A stretch of 64,000 nucleotides of DNA, taken from Chitinophagales bacterium. GTDB lineage: Bacteria > Bacteroidota > Bacteroidia > Chitinophagales > CAIOSU01. The notes below the pieces were generated by a model. It ran no database searches and was not told the origin of the DNA. It saw nothing but the letters and a program-made list of their open reading frames with translations. Below, one piece after another: positions 8,100 through 16,562 of the stretch. Position 1 is the stretch's first letter. Every line of letters begins with the position of its first letter. The stretch is taken from contig JBBDNB010000039.1 in the NCBI GenBank assembly GCA_040877935.1, forward strand, positions 209,062-273,061, given 5' to 3'. A program made the position numbers and the translations under genes.

Positions 8100-9842
8100 T
8101 TATCCTGATAAGGCTTCTGTCAATTGCTTTAATTTCTCTTCTAATTTTGCTTCAATTTCTTCATACTCAGCAGTATTTTTTAAAACTGCTTTCGCACTGG
8201 AATAAAATTTGATTTTTGGTTCTGTACCAGAAGGACGGGCAGAGATAATACTGCTATCTTCAGTAACAAATTGCAATACATTGGATTTTGGCAAATCAAT
8301 AGTTTTTGTTCTGCCACTTGCCATGTCTTTTTTAAAGCCTGCCTGGTAATCACTGATTTTTACAACAGGTGAACCTGCAATTTTAGCAGGTGGATTGTCC
8401 CGTAGCTCCTGCATCATTTTCTTGATTTCCTCTGCACCACTTTTGCCTTTTTTTGTGATAGAGATCAATTTCTCTTTGTAAAAGCCGTATTGGCTGTAGA
8501 TTTCAAGCAGAGCATCAAACAATGATTTCCCCTGGCTTTTGTAATAAGCGGTCATTTCTGCAATCATGGTGCAGGAAACAACAGCGTCTTTATCACGAAC
8601 TAAATCACCCACCAAATAGCCGTAGCTTTCTTCACCTCCGGCAATGAAATTTTCTTTGCCTTCCAATTTTGTGATCAGTGCCCCAATGTGTTTAAAACCG
8701 GTAAGGGTTTCATAGCAATTGATGTGGTTTTTTTGTGCGATTTCAGAGATTAAAGGACTGGTAACAATCGTTTTTACTACATAAGGATTATCCGGCAATT
8801 TGCCCAGTTCTTTCATGCTGCTGATTACATAATGTACCAGGAGGCTGCAAATCTGATTGCCATTGAGCAATTGAAATGTTCCAGTTCTGTTTTTCACGCC
8901 TACGCCAACTCTGTCTCCATCAGGATCGCAGGCCATAACCAAATCCGCACCAATGGTTTTTGCCTTTTTCAGGGACAATTGCATGGCTTCCTCTTCTTCA
9001 GGGTTGGGGAAAATCACCGTGGGGAAATTCCCATCGGGCGTGGCTTGTTCTTCCACTACGTGCACATTTTCAAAACCCCATTTTTCAAGTGCTTGTGGCA
9101 CCAGCATAATGGCTGTTCCGTGAATAGGAGAAAAGACGATTTTCAGGTTTTTTTCTTTTTTTACAGCATCGGGGCGCAAACTCAGATCCATGATTTTGTT
9201 CAAGTAAATCCGATCTATTTCTTCACCTATCGTTTCTATATTTTCTTCCTTGGCTTCAAATTTCACCTGCGCTATATCGGTGATTTTGTTCACCTCGGCA
9301 ATGACATTTTTATCGTGCGGAGCTACCAATTGCCCGCCATCTTCCCAATAGGCTTTGTAGCCATTGTATTCTTTTGGATTGTGCGATGCAGTAAGCATTA
9401 CCCCGCTTTTGCAGTCCAGTTCCTTTATGGCAAATGACAGTTCTGGAGTAGGGCGCAATCCGTTGAAAAAGTAAACTTTAATATCATTGGCGGAACAAAC
9501 ATCTGCTACGATTTTTGCAAAATAATCCGATTGGTTTCTACAGTCGTGCGCTATTACAAATTTGATTTGTTCATTGGGAAATTGAGCTTTTAGGTAATTG
9601 CACAGACCTTGCGTGGCTTTGCCAACGGTGTATTTATTCATCCTGTTGGAACCCACACCCATTATACCGCGCAGACCACCTGTTCCAAATTCCAGATCCT
9701 GGTAAAATGCATCCGTTAGTTCATCGTAGCGATTTTCCTCTAATAGCTTGCGAACTTTATTTTTTGTGTCTTCGTCAAATGAACCGTTCAGCCATTCGTC
9801 AATCTTCTTTTTCACATTGCTTTCTAATGTTGCAGCAGACAT
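8100..9842 (-). CDS. Phosphohexomutase (phosphoglucomutase/phosphomannomutase family)
   Basis: Interconverts hexose 1- and 6-phosphates, feeding nucleotide-sugar and glycogen pathways. All four domain signatures are present: TASHNPKEYNGYK with the phosphoserine near residue 150, the metal loop DPDGDRVG near 310, the sugar loop GGEESYGYLVGD near 405, and the phosphate-binding RPSGTEPKIKFY near 535. At 580 residues it belongs to the longer PgmB-like branch common in Firmicutes and Bacteroidota. A perfect TAATTTTG box lies 36 bases upstream. Preference for glucose or mannose is not resolvable. Confidence 0.94.
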   Translation of the reverse strand: MSAATLESNVKKKIDEWLNGSFDEDTKNKVRKLLEENRYDELTDAFYQDLEFGTGGLRGIMGVGSNRMNKYTVGKATQGLCNYLKAQFPNEQIKFVIAHDCRNQSDYFAKIVADVCSANDIKVYFFNGLRPTPELSFAIKELDCKSGVMLTASHNPKEYNGYKAYWEDGGQLVAPHDKNVIAEVNKITDIAQVKFEAKEENIETIGEEIDRIYLNKIMDLSLRPDAVKKEKNLKIVFSPIHGTAIMLVPQALEKWGFENVHVVEEQATPDGNFPTVIFPNPEEEEAMQLSLKKAKTIGADLVMACDPDGDRVGVGVKNRTGTFQLLNGNQICSLLVHYVISSMKELGKLPDNPYVVKTIVTSPLISEIAQKNHINCYETLTGFKHIGALITKLEGKENFIAGGEESYGYLVGDLVRDKDAVVSCTMIAEMTAYYKSQGKSLFDALLEIYSQYGFYKEKLISITKKGKSGAEEIKKMMQELRDNPPAKIAGSPVVKISDYQAGFKKDMASGRTKTIDLPKSNVLQFVTEDSSIISARPSGTEPKIKFYSSAKAVLKNTAEYEEIEAKLEEKLKQLTEALSG

Positions 9843-9877
9843 ATTTTTACTTATTAATTGTTGTTATAAATAGGCTT

Positions 9878-9885
9878 CAAAATTA
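9878..9885 (-). promoter_or_regulatory. -7 promoter box (TAATTTTG) of the phosphohexomutase gene
   Basis: Exact match to the Bacteroidota consensus TAnnTTTG on the minus strand, 36 bases before the ATG at 9842. No clear -33 TTG is seen at the right spacing. Confidence 0.6.
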
Positions 9886-10065
9886 GCTATTTCAGGTGGG
9901 AATACCTATTGGATGCGGTACAGCCACTGACAGCAATGGCGAGATAGGGAAAGATACCGGATTACAAATGAGAAAGCTAAGAAGTGTGCGAGACGGGCAC
10001 TGTATCGTAAGGGATCTGTGATAATAAAAGTTTCACTTTAGAACAACTTTTTGTAAATTAGTGTT

Positions 10066-10416
10066 GTGAATAAAAATAAGAAATATAGAACTGTAATATT
10101 TTACAAGAACTATTTTCAGGATTTTTTTGAAAAACAAAGAGCTAAAGTTAAAGATAAGATTATTTGGACGCTCGATCTAATTGAAGAAATTCAACGGGTA
10201 CCTGAAACTTATCTCAAACATATTGAAAACACAGATGGGCTTTTTGAAATACGTGTACAGCAAGGCAGCGATATTTTTCGGATTTTCTGTTTTTTTGATG
10301 AAGGTAAACTTGTAGTCTTAGCTAATGGATTTCAAAAAAAGTCCCAAAAGACACCAAAGCAAGAAATATTAAAAGCACTAAAAATAAAGGAAGAGTATGA
10401 AAAACAGGGAAAATAA
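10066..10416 (+). CDS. RelE/HigB-type toxin (phage-derived Gp49-like family)
   Basis: A 116-residue basic protein, probably an mRNA interferase that cleaves ribosome-bound transcripts. Seen: the family pattern with the long helix VKDKIIWTLDLIEE, then LFEIRVQQGSDIFRIFCFFDEGKLVVLANGFQKKSQKTP, which closely resembles the HigB/Gp49 core (EIR...R..Y....I.LL..F.KK...TP), and the tail helix KALKIKEEYEK. GTG start. The next gene, an XRE antitoxin, overlaps its 3' end by 20 bases, the toxin-first order typical of higBA loci. Toxicity itself is inferred. Confidence 0.87.
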   Translation: MNKNKKYRTVIFYKNYFQDFFEKQRAKVKDKIIWTLDLIEEIQRVPETYLKHIENTDGLFEIRVQQGSDIFRIFCFFDEGKLVVLANGFQKKSQKTPKQEILKALKIKEEYEKQGK

Positions 10417-10708
10417 TACAATGACGCTTGAACAGTTTAAGGATAAACATTATGGTCAACGTGGTACAGCCAGACGCGACAAACTTGAAGCAGGTTATGA
10501 AAATTTCAAAATTGGAGCAATGATCCATGAGGCGCGAATTAAAAGAGGTTTAACTCAGGATCAGCTTGCTAAGAGAGCGGGAACAACCAAATCGTACATT
10601 TCAAAAATTGAAAATAATATTAAAGAAATACGTTTTTCAACACTTAAAAAGATTGTTGAACTGGGCTTAGGTGGTCAAATAGAACTTTCTATAAAATTAA
10701 ACCAATAA
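10397..10708 (+). CDS. XRE-family antitoxin (HigA-like)
   Basis: A 103-residue partner of the toxin gene it overlaps. The C-terminal two-thirds form a lambda-repressor-like helix-turn-helix: IHEARIKRGLTQDQLAKRAG, TTKSYISKIENN, then STLKKIVELGLGGQIELSI, the usual ending of antitoxins of this type. It is expected to neutralise the toxin and repress the operon. The first ATG is at 10397; an internal ATG at 10421 would cut the overlap with the toxin gene and is a possible alternative start. Confidence 0.88.
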   Translation: MKNRENNTMTLEQFKDKHYGQRGTARRDKLEAGYENFKIGAMIHEARIKRGLTQDQLAKRAGTTKSYISKIENNIKEIRFSTLKKIVELGLGGQIELSIKLNQ

Positions 10709-10715
10709 TAAAACC

Positions 10716-11102
10716 TCAATTCATCTTAAAAGGCACAACAAGTTGAAATTCAGGAATATCAACTTTAAAGAGGCTGCCATCTTCCATATTTTGCATGGTA
10801 TAAGTCCCCCACATTTTACCGATTTCAGATTTAAGATTACAGCCAGAAATGTATTTGTGTATTTCACCGGGTTTTAATACCGGTTGTTTGCCCACAACTC
10901 CATCACCTTCCACTTCATTGGTTTCATTGTTGGAATCGAAAATATACCAGTGGCGGCTGAGCAGCTTAACGGTATATTCATTGCGGTTTTCAATAGTTAT
11001 TCTGTAAGCAAACATGTAATCTCCGTGAGTAGGGTTGGAGTAGTTTTCCTGGTAAAAAGTTTCAACACTGATTTTTACTCCACGGGTGATTTGAGTTGAC
11101 AT
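10716..11102 (-). CDS. apaG: ApaG-domain protein
   Basis: Single ApaG (DUF525) domain, about 128 residues, a fibronectin-III-like fold historically linked to Co2+/Mg2+ resistance; its molecular role is unsettled. Seen: RGVKISVETFYQ, the strand YMFAYRITIENRNEYTVKLL, the invariant RHWYI followed by EVEGDGVVGKQPVLKPGE, and GTYTMQ. The ATG at 11102 is chosen over a GTG two codons upstream. It lies just downstream of gmk on the same strand. Confidence 0.93.
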   Translation of the reverse strand: MSTQITRGVKISVETFYQENYSNPTHGDYMFAYRITIENRNEYTVKLLSRHWYIFDSNNETNEVEGDGVVGKQPVLKPGEIHKYISGCNLKSEIGKMWGTYTMQNMEDGSLFKVDIPEFQLVVPFKMN

Positions 11103-11119
11103 AGGCACAACAAAATTGG

Positions 11120-11680
11120 TTAGATAAATTTCAGAACAAGCTGCTCTGCTTGCTCTAAAGCTAACGGAAGTTCGTCATTTAGCAGAATAAAATCAAACTT
11201 TTTTTCGCAACTCATCTCATACTTCATACGATCTACCCGTTTTTGAAAAGCGGTTTCATCTTCTGTCCCTCTCTTGCTAAGTCGCTCTATGAGTACTTCG
11301 AGCGAAGGTGGTTTTACAAAAATAGTGAATGCCTCATTGCCGTATTGCTGCTTAATATTTAACGCACCCTTTACATCAATATCAAATACCGCAATTTTTC
11401 CTTCCGAACTGATTCTCTCAATTTCCGAGTGTAGAGTTCCGTAAATAGAGCCTTTATAAACTTCTTCCCATTCCAAAAAGGCGTCTTGCTCTATTTTCTT
11501 TTTGAAATTTTCTTCGCTTAGAAAATAATAGTCTTTTCCATCTGTTTCATGTGGTCTTTGTGCGCGGGTAGTGGCACTTACTGAAAATTCCAGCTTGCTG
11601 AATTTCTCCAATAAATGCCTCACAATAGTGGTTTTACCTGCGCCCGATGGCGCTGTAAATACAAGTAATTTCGGACTCAT
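11120..11680 (-). CDS. gmk: Guanylate kinase
   Basis: Phosphorylates GMP to GDP with ATP; essential in purine nucleotide metabolism. The 186 residues fit the family. Seen: P-loop APSGAGKTT at residues 9-17, SVSATTRAQRPHETDGKDYYF for GMP binding, FLEWEEVYKGSIYGT, and DIDVKGALNIKQQ. Its start codon overlaps the stop of yicC by four bases (ATGA type), a classic yicC-gmk arrangement. Confidence 0.97.
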   Translation of the reverse strand: MSPKLLVFTAPSGAGKTTIVRHLLEKFSKLEFSVSATTRAQRPHETDGKDYYFLSEENFKKKIEQDAFLEWEEVYKGSIYGTLHSEIERISSEGKIAVFDIDVKGALNIKQQYGNEAFTIFVKPPSLEVLIERLSKRGTEDETAFQKRVDRMKYEMSCEKKFDFILLNDELPLALEQAEQLVLKFI

Positions 11681-12549
11681 AATGCGTTGTTCACCTGTTC
11701 TTTTATTTTTTCTAAATCCTCTTTCATCAATACCACAAAGCGCTGAATATCGGTGTCATTGGCCTTGGCACCCAGTGTATTGATCTCCCTGCCCAGCTCC
11801 TGCGACATAAAGCCCAATTTTTTTCCTTTGGAGCTATTGTCATTTTCAATTATTTCCCTAAAATATTCACAGTGCCCTTTCAAGCGAGACAATTCTTCAT
11901 TGATATCTAATTTTTCGATATAATAGAGCAATTCCTGTTCTAGCCGGGTTTCGTCCAACTTGTTTTGATCCACTTCGCTCAGCAGTGCATCTAGTTTTTC
12001 CCGCTTTTTCACCCTTCTATTGGGAGCTATTTTTTCTATTTCCAGCACGGCATTTTCAATATTGGACAAGCTATTGAGCAAATCATCCTTTAAGCTTCTT
12101 CCTTCTTGAATACGGTGCTGATTGAGTTTTCCGATACCGATTTCGATTTTTTCAAAAATTTCCTTGCATTCATTCTCGCTCAATTCTGAAAAGGCACTCT
12201 CCAAAACCTGCGGCATTTTCAATACCTGATCGAGTAGATTTTCTTCGACCAAATTCTGTTTTTTGCAAAATGCGCGCAATTGCGAGAGGTATTCTTCGGC
12301 CAGTTTTTCATTGATTTTTACTGCCTCAAAATTTTCCTGTCCTTCCAGTAAGATGCTGCAATCTATTTTTCCGCGCTGTAGTTTTTCCTGCAATAAATTG
12401 CGGATATCAAATTCTTTGTGCTTTAAAAAAGCGGGGATTTTCAGGTTGAGGTCAAAGTATTTGCTGTTGAGCGTTTTGATCTCAATCGTGAGTTGTTGTA
12501 CCCTGAAATTGAGATTTACCCTACCGTAACCAGTCATGGAATGAAGCAT
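11677..12549 (-). CDS. yicC: YicC-family endoribonuclease
   Basis: A 290-residue YicC protein; the E. coli homologue is an endoribonuclease affecting small RNA stability. Seen: the N-terminal hallmark MLHSMTGYGR, EIKTLNSKYFDLNLKIP, ILLEGQ, then the C-terminal DUF1732 helices with DINEELSRLKGHCEYF and GKKLGFMSQELGREINTLGAK. It is first in a tight yicC-gmk-apaG run. A perfect TAGCTTTG box stands 17 bases upstream. Confidence 0.95.
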   Translation of the reverse strand: MLHSMTGYGRVNLNFRVQQLTIEIKTLNSKYFDLNLKIPAFLKHKEFDIRNLLQEKLQRGKIDCSILLEGQENFEAVKINEKLAEEYLSQLRAFCKKQNLVEENLLDQVLKMPQVLESAFSELSENECKEIFEKIEIGIGKLNQHRIQEGRSLKDDLLNSLSNIENAVLEIEKIAPNRRVKKREKLDALLSEVDQNKLDETRLEQELLYYIEKLDINEELSRLKGHCEYFREIIENDNSSKGKKLGFMSQELGREINTLGAKANDTDIQRFVVLMKEDLEKIKEQVNNAL

Positions 12550-12565
12550 GTCGTAAAAATTTTTA

Positions 12566-12573
12566 CAAAGCTA
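12566..12573 (-). promoter_or_regulatory. -7 promoter box (TAGCTTTG) of yicC-gmk
   Basis: Exact TAnnTTTG match on the minus strand, 17 bases before the yicC ATG. The short distance implies a very short 5' leader, common in Bacteroidota. Confidence 0.6.
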
Positions 12574-12753
12574 AGGAATTGGGGGCTTAGAAATTTTATG
12601 TTAAAATGCTTTTGTGGTATCGGCCTGAATATGTTTTTCCAAAAAATAAGTGTGGATAAAATGATGAAAATTATTTTCGACTATAAATGAAAGGCGAATT
12701 GTGGAGTCGTAATTTCATACTTCTGCTTTTTTAAAGAACTCATTAAATTATAG

Positions 12754-15700
12754 ATGTCTACAATAACGAAAAAAAATCTATCGAGTGAGCTTTTGGAGTA
12801 TATTCAAAGGCATGCCAATTCTTCTAGTCTCTCCAGAGGGCAGGCATACATGAAGCAGCGCAAGTGTAAGCTTTTGAAGTACGATGAGGAAAAAGGGCAG
12901 GCCAAATATGAAGTTCGGGGTTCAAGCTTATACACCGTAAATATCAAAAACTTAAATACGGATGTTGAAACCTCCTGTAATTGTCCTTATGATTTTGGCG
13001 GAATATGCAAGCACCAGGTAGCCGCTGTCCTTGATTTTGTCAATAAAGCAAAAAACCTAGATGCTTTACTTGAAAAAAAGAAACAGACTGTTCCAAAAAG
13101 AAAATCAATAAATCCTATCCAGTATAAGGATTATAGTTCGCTGGAAAATATGCTGAAAGACCAATTTAGATACTTTGAGCCCACTGGGTCTATTTTTGTT
13201 GAGCATATTGAAGCGGGCAAAGCAGTATTTACTGTGGAGGAAAGGACGGGTAGCTGGTATAGCCCTATCAAAGAAGTTACAGTAGCATTTAGCTTTAATA
13301 AGAAAAACGAATTGCAAAGTGTTTGCAGTTGCGACACCTATGTAAACACATATTGCAAGCATGAAAAAACAGTAATATATGCCTTGAAGGATTCTGCCAA
13401 AAATGACAATCTTTTTAAACTAGTCAAAGACCCAAAGCCACTAAGGGAGAAAGTCAAAGAGCAGTATGGCGTGGATAATGACAAACAGATAGACATAGAT
13501 TTTGAGCTGGAATTAGAGGATGGGTTATTACAGTACTCTCCTATAGATGACAGCATTTTAAAGCGCAGCAAATACATGGATTGGGAAGGTTTCCACATTC
13601 AAAGTTTTGTAAACCGAGCGGACAGCGATATTCTGAAAACCTGTATTGTTCCTGAAAAGGAGGGGTCGAAGGCTCAAAAACAAACGGCATTTGGCTATGC
13701 CCTGGAGTTTTTTGATGAAAACAGCTTAATCCCACTCAATATCCATCCTTTGGAAGGAAAGGTCTCCAAGAGTAATGACAAGCTCATTTCAGGCATCAAA
13801 CACATCTATCATTTCCCAAAGACTGAGATTGCCTCGCTACAAATCAAAGTGACAAATATACAAGAAACCACGCCTTATAATCACCACAATCCCGATACCA
13901 AGCAATGGTTTAAGTCAACCCTGGAGCTCTACCCCTTACTTGAGGATGCTTTTGAGGTACTTGAAAATGAAATTTGTTATCAGCTTAAACCAAATCAGGA
14001 AATACGCAAAAGCAATTTAAGGCTAATGCGCATTCGCTCGGAAAAGCCGCGCCTGTGCTTTGAGCTAAGTGAAGATCAAAATTATTATATTTTTAAAGCA
14101 TTTATTAAAATAGATAAAAGACTTGTTGATCTTGAAAAAGACTATGTAAACAAACCATTTCCAACAGTATTTTTCACCCAAAATCAAGAAATTTATTTAT
14201 TTCCAAATGTTGAGATGGCACTTGCCTTTAATTATTTCAAGGAAAATGCTGTTTTTAAATTTCAAAAAGAGGATATAGCTGATTTTCTTCAAAATATGAT
14301 CATTCCACTATCAGAGAATTATCCCATAAGATTTAATGTCAAAAGTGATTTGTTTGCAATGGAAACAGCCCAAAAATCAAGTAAAAGAATTTATTTAAGC
14401 GAATTGAGTGAATATATCCTTTTTAAACCCGTGCTGGATTACGGACAAAAGGAAGTAGATGTATTTCATCAGGGAGATGCTTTTTTTAAGGATGAAAAGG
14501 ACAAGCTTAAAAAGCTGGATCGTGATTTTGAGGAAGAAAATTTCCTGATGGATTTTTTATTGGATGCGCACGAAAGCTTTAGGAAAAGGAAGCACAGGGA
14601 TATATTTTATCTTTCAGTGGACGAGATGACGGAATCTGGTTGGTTTTTTAATTTCTTTAAACAGGCCAAGGAAAATGAAGTGGAGGTTTTTGGTTTCGAT
14701 AAGCTTAAAAACTTCAAATACAATGTCAACAAAGCAAAGGTAAATGTTTCAGTAAAATCCAATATTGACTGGTTTGATACCAAAATTGATGTCAGTTTTG
14801 GCGATCAGGTAGTGGATTTGAGCAGCCTAAAAAAAGCAGTAGTCAACAAGCAAAACTATGTAAAATTGGGCGATGGAAGTATAGGCATATTGCCCGAAAA
14901 ATGGTTGGATAAACTGGAACGCTATTTCCGCATTGGTCAAGTGAAAAAAGACGGAGTTCAGGTTTCAAAACTGCATTTTTCCGTTGTAGATGAATATTTT
15001 GACCAAATAGATGATATTTCCGTAAAGCAGGAAATAGAAGAAAAAAAGACGGCATTGCTCGATTTTGAAAAAGTGGAAAACCTGAAATTGCCCGTGGGTG
15101 TAAAAGCCCAACTGCGCGATTATCAGCAAAGCGGTTACAATTGGTTGGGCTTTCTCCAAAAGTTTTCCTTCGGTGGTTGCTTGGCAGATGATATGGGACT
15201 TGGCAAAACCCTTCAGGTATTGACGCTCCTTATGCAGCAGAAAAATGAAAAGAAAACCTGTAGCCTGGTAGTGGTGCCCCGCTCCCTGATTTTCAACTGG
15301 CAGGCAGAAGCGGATAAATTCTGCCCTAAATTAAAATATTTTGTACATCACGGAACCAAAAGGCAAAGCGATACAAAGAATTTTAAAAAGTATGATTTTA
15401 TATTGACTACCTATGGTACTGCCGCGGGCGATATTGAGTTGCTAAAGGATTATCGGTTCAATTATATTGTATTGGATGAGTCCCAAGCCATTAAAAATCC
15501 CCGATCGAAAAGGTTTAAGGCCATGCGGCTTTTACAGGGAGCAAATAGGCTGGCATTGACCGGCACTCCGGTAGAAAATAACACATTCGATCTATATGCG
15601 CAAATGCAATTTCTCAATCCCGGGTTTTTGGGTTCTGAAAATGACTTTAAGAAAAACTATTCCGACCCCATAGACAAGGATAAAAATGAAAAGCGGGCAG

Positions 15701-16491
15701 TGGAATTGAGAAACTTGATCAATCCCTTTATTCTTAGGCGTACCAAAGAACAGGTAGCTACCGAGCTTCCCGAAAAAACGGAAAGTGTCATTTATTGTGA
15801 TATGGATAAATCGCAGCGAAAAATCTATGATGCCATGCGCAATAAATACCGCAATTATGTAATGGGAAAAATTGAAGAGGACGGGCTGAACAAATCGCGC
15901 ATGTACGTACTGGAAGGGCTTACAAAATTAAGGCAGGTTTGCAACAGTCCCGCCCTGATTTCCGGTGATGAGGTCTATGAAAATGTGTCGATAAAACTTG
16001 ATACCTTAAAAGAGCATATCTTGGATAAAACCGGCAATCACAAAGTGCTTGTGTTTTCCCAATTCGTAAAAATGCTGGGGCTTATCAAAAATACATTGGA
16101 TGAGGCGGGCATTCAATATGCCTATCTCGATGGCGCAACTCAAAAGCGAGAAGAGCAGGTAGATTATTTTCAAAATGACAGTGATTGCAGAGTGTTCTTA
16201 ATCAGCTTAAAAGCCGGAGGTACAGGTCTAAACCTCACCGCTGCAGATTATGTCTATATTGTAGATCCCTGGTGGAATCCTGCCGTTGAAGCACAGGCCA
16301 TAGACCGTTGCTATAGAATAGGTCAGGACAAACATGTTTTTTCGTACAAAATGATTTGCAAGGATACCGTAGAGGAAAAAATCCTAGATCTACAAAAGCA
16401 CAAATTGAAACTTTCCTCTGACCTGATAAAAACAGATGATGCCGTATTCAAAAAACTGGAGCAAAAGGATATTGCCGCACTTTTTGATTAG
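12754..16491 (+). CDS. SWIM zinc-finger SNF2-family helicase
   Basis: A 1245-residue DNA-dependent ATPase of the SWI2/SNF2 group. The N-terminus has two SWIM-type motifs: CNCPYDFGGICKH near residues 75-87 and CSCDTYVNTYCKH near 193-205, both with the CxC...CxH ligand pattern. A long middle region is not recognised. The motor begins near 790: Walker A DDMGLGKT near 812, Walker B DESQ near 908, ALTGTPVENN, then the C-terminal lobe with VFSQFVKML, AGGTGLNLTAADYV and DRCYRIGQDKHV. Bacterial members are often linked with DNA repair or transcription recycling, but the role is unproven. It is monocistronic; neighbours are unrelated. Confidence 0.93.
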   Translation: MSTITKKNLSSELLEYIQRHANSSSLSRGQAYMKQRKCKLLKYDEEKGQAKYEVRGSSLYTVNIKNLNTDVETSCNCPYDFGGICKHQVAAVLDFVNKAKNLDALLEKKKQTVPKRKSINPIQYKDYSSLENMLKDQFRYFEPTGSIFVEHIEAGKAVFTVEERTGSWYSPIKEVTVAFSFNKKNELQSVCSCDTYVNTYCKHEKTVIYALKDSAKNDNLFKLVKDPKPLREKVKEQYGVDNDKQIDIDFELELEDGLLQYSPIDDSILKRSKYMDWEGFHIQSFVNRADSDILKTCIVPEKEGSKAQKQTAFGYALEFFDENSLIPLNIHPLEGKVSKSNDKLISGIKHIYHFPKTEIASLQIKVTNIQETTPYNHHNPDTKQWFKSTLELYPLLEDAFEVLENEICYQLKPNQEIRKSNLRLMRIRSEKPRLCFELSEDQNYYIFKAFIKIDKRLVDLEKDYVNKPFPTVFFTQNQEIYLFPNVEMALAFNYFKENAVFKFQKEDIADFLQNMIIPLSENYPIRFNVKSDLFAMETAQKSSKRIYLSELSEYILFKPVLDYGQKEVDVFHQGDAFFKDEKDKLKKLDRDFEEENFLMDFLLDAHESFRKRKHRDIFYLSVDEMTESGWFFNFFKQAKENEVEVFGFDKLKNFKYNVNKAKVNVSVKSNIDWFDTKIDVSFGDQVVDLSSLKKAVVNKQNYVKLGDGSIGILPEKWLDKLERYFRIGQVKKDGVQVSKLHFSVVDEYFDQIDDISVKQEIEEKKTALLDFEKVENLKLPVGVKAQLRDYQQSGYNWLGFLQKFSFGGCLADDMGLGKTLQVLTLLMQQKNEKKTCSLVVVPRSLIFNWQAEADKFCPKLKYFVHHGTKRQSDTKNFKKYDFILTTYGTAAGDIELLKDYRFNYIVLDESQAIKNPRSKRFKAMRLLQGANRLALTGTPVENNTFDLYAQMQFLNPGFLGSENDFKKNYSDPIDKDKNEKRAVELRNLINPFILRRTKEQVATELPEKTESVIYCDMDKSQRKIYDAMRNKYRNYVMGKIEEDGLNKSRMYVLEGLTKLRQVCNSPALISGDEVYENVSIKLDTLKEHILDKTGNHKVLVFSQFVKMLGLIKNTLDEAGIQYAYLDGATQKREEQVDYFQNDSDCRVFLISLKAGGTGLNLTAADYVYIVDPWWNPAVEAQAIDRCYRIGQDKHVFSYKMICKDTVEEKILDLQKHKLKLSSDLIKTDDAVFKKLEQKDIAALFD

Positions 16492-16562
16492 GGATAAACA
16501 GTTGCAAATTCGGTAACGGGGTAGATCTTTTTGCCGACTTGGCATTTGAGTTAACAGTCTCC

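Noticed and set aside
9886..10065. Possible gene remnant between the phosphohexomutase and toxin genes
   Set aside because: The GC-richer stretch near 9900-10020 has no coherent frame in either direction.
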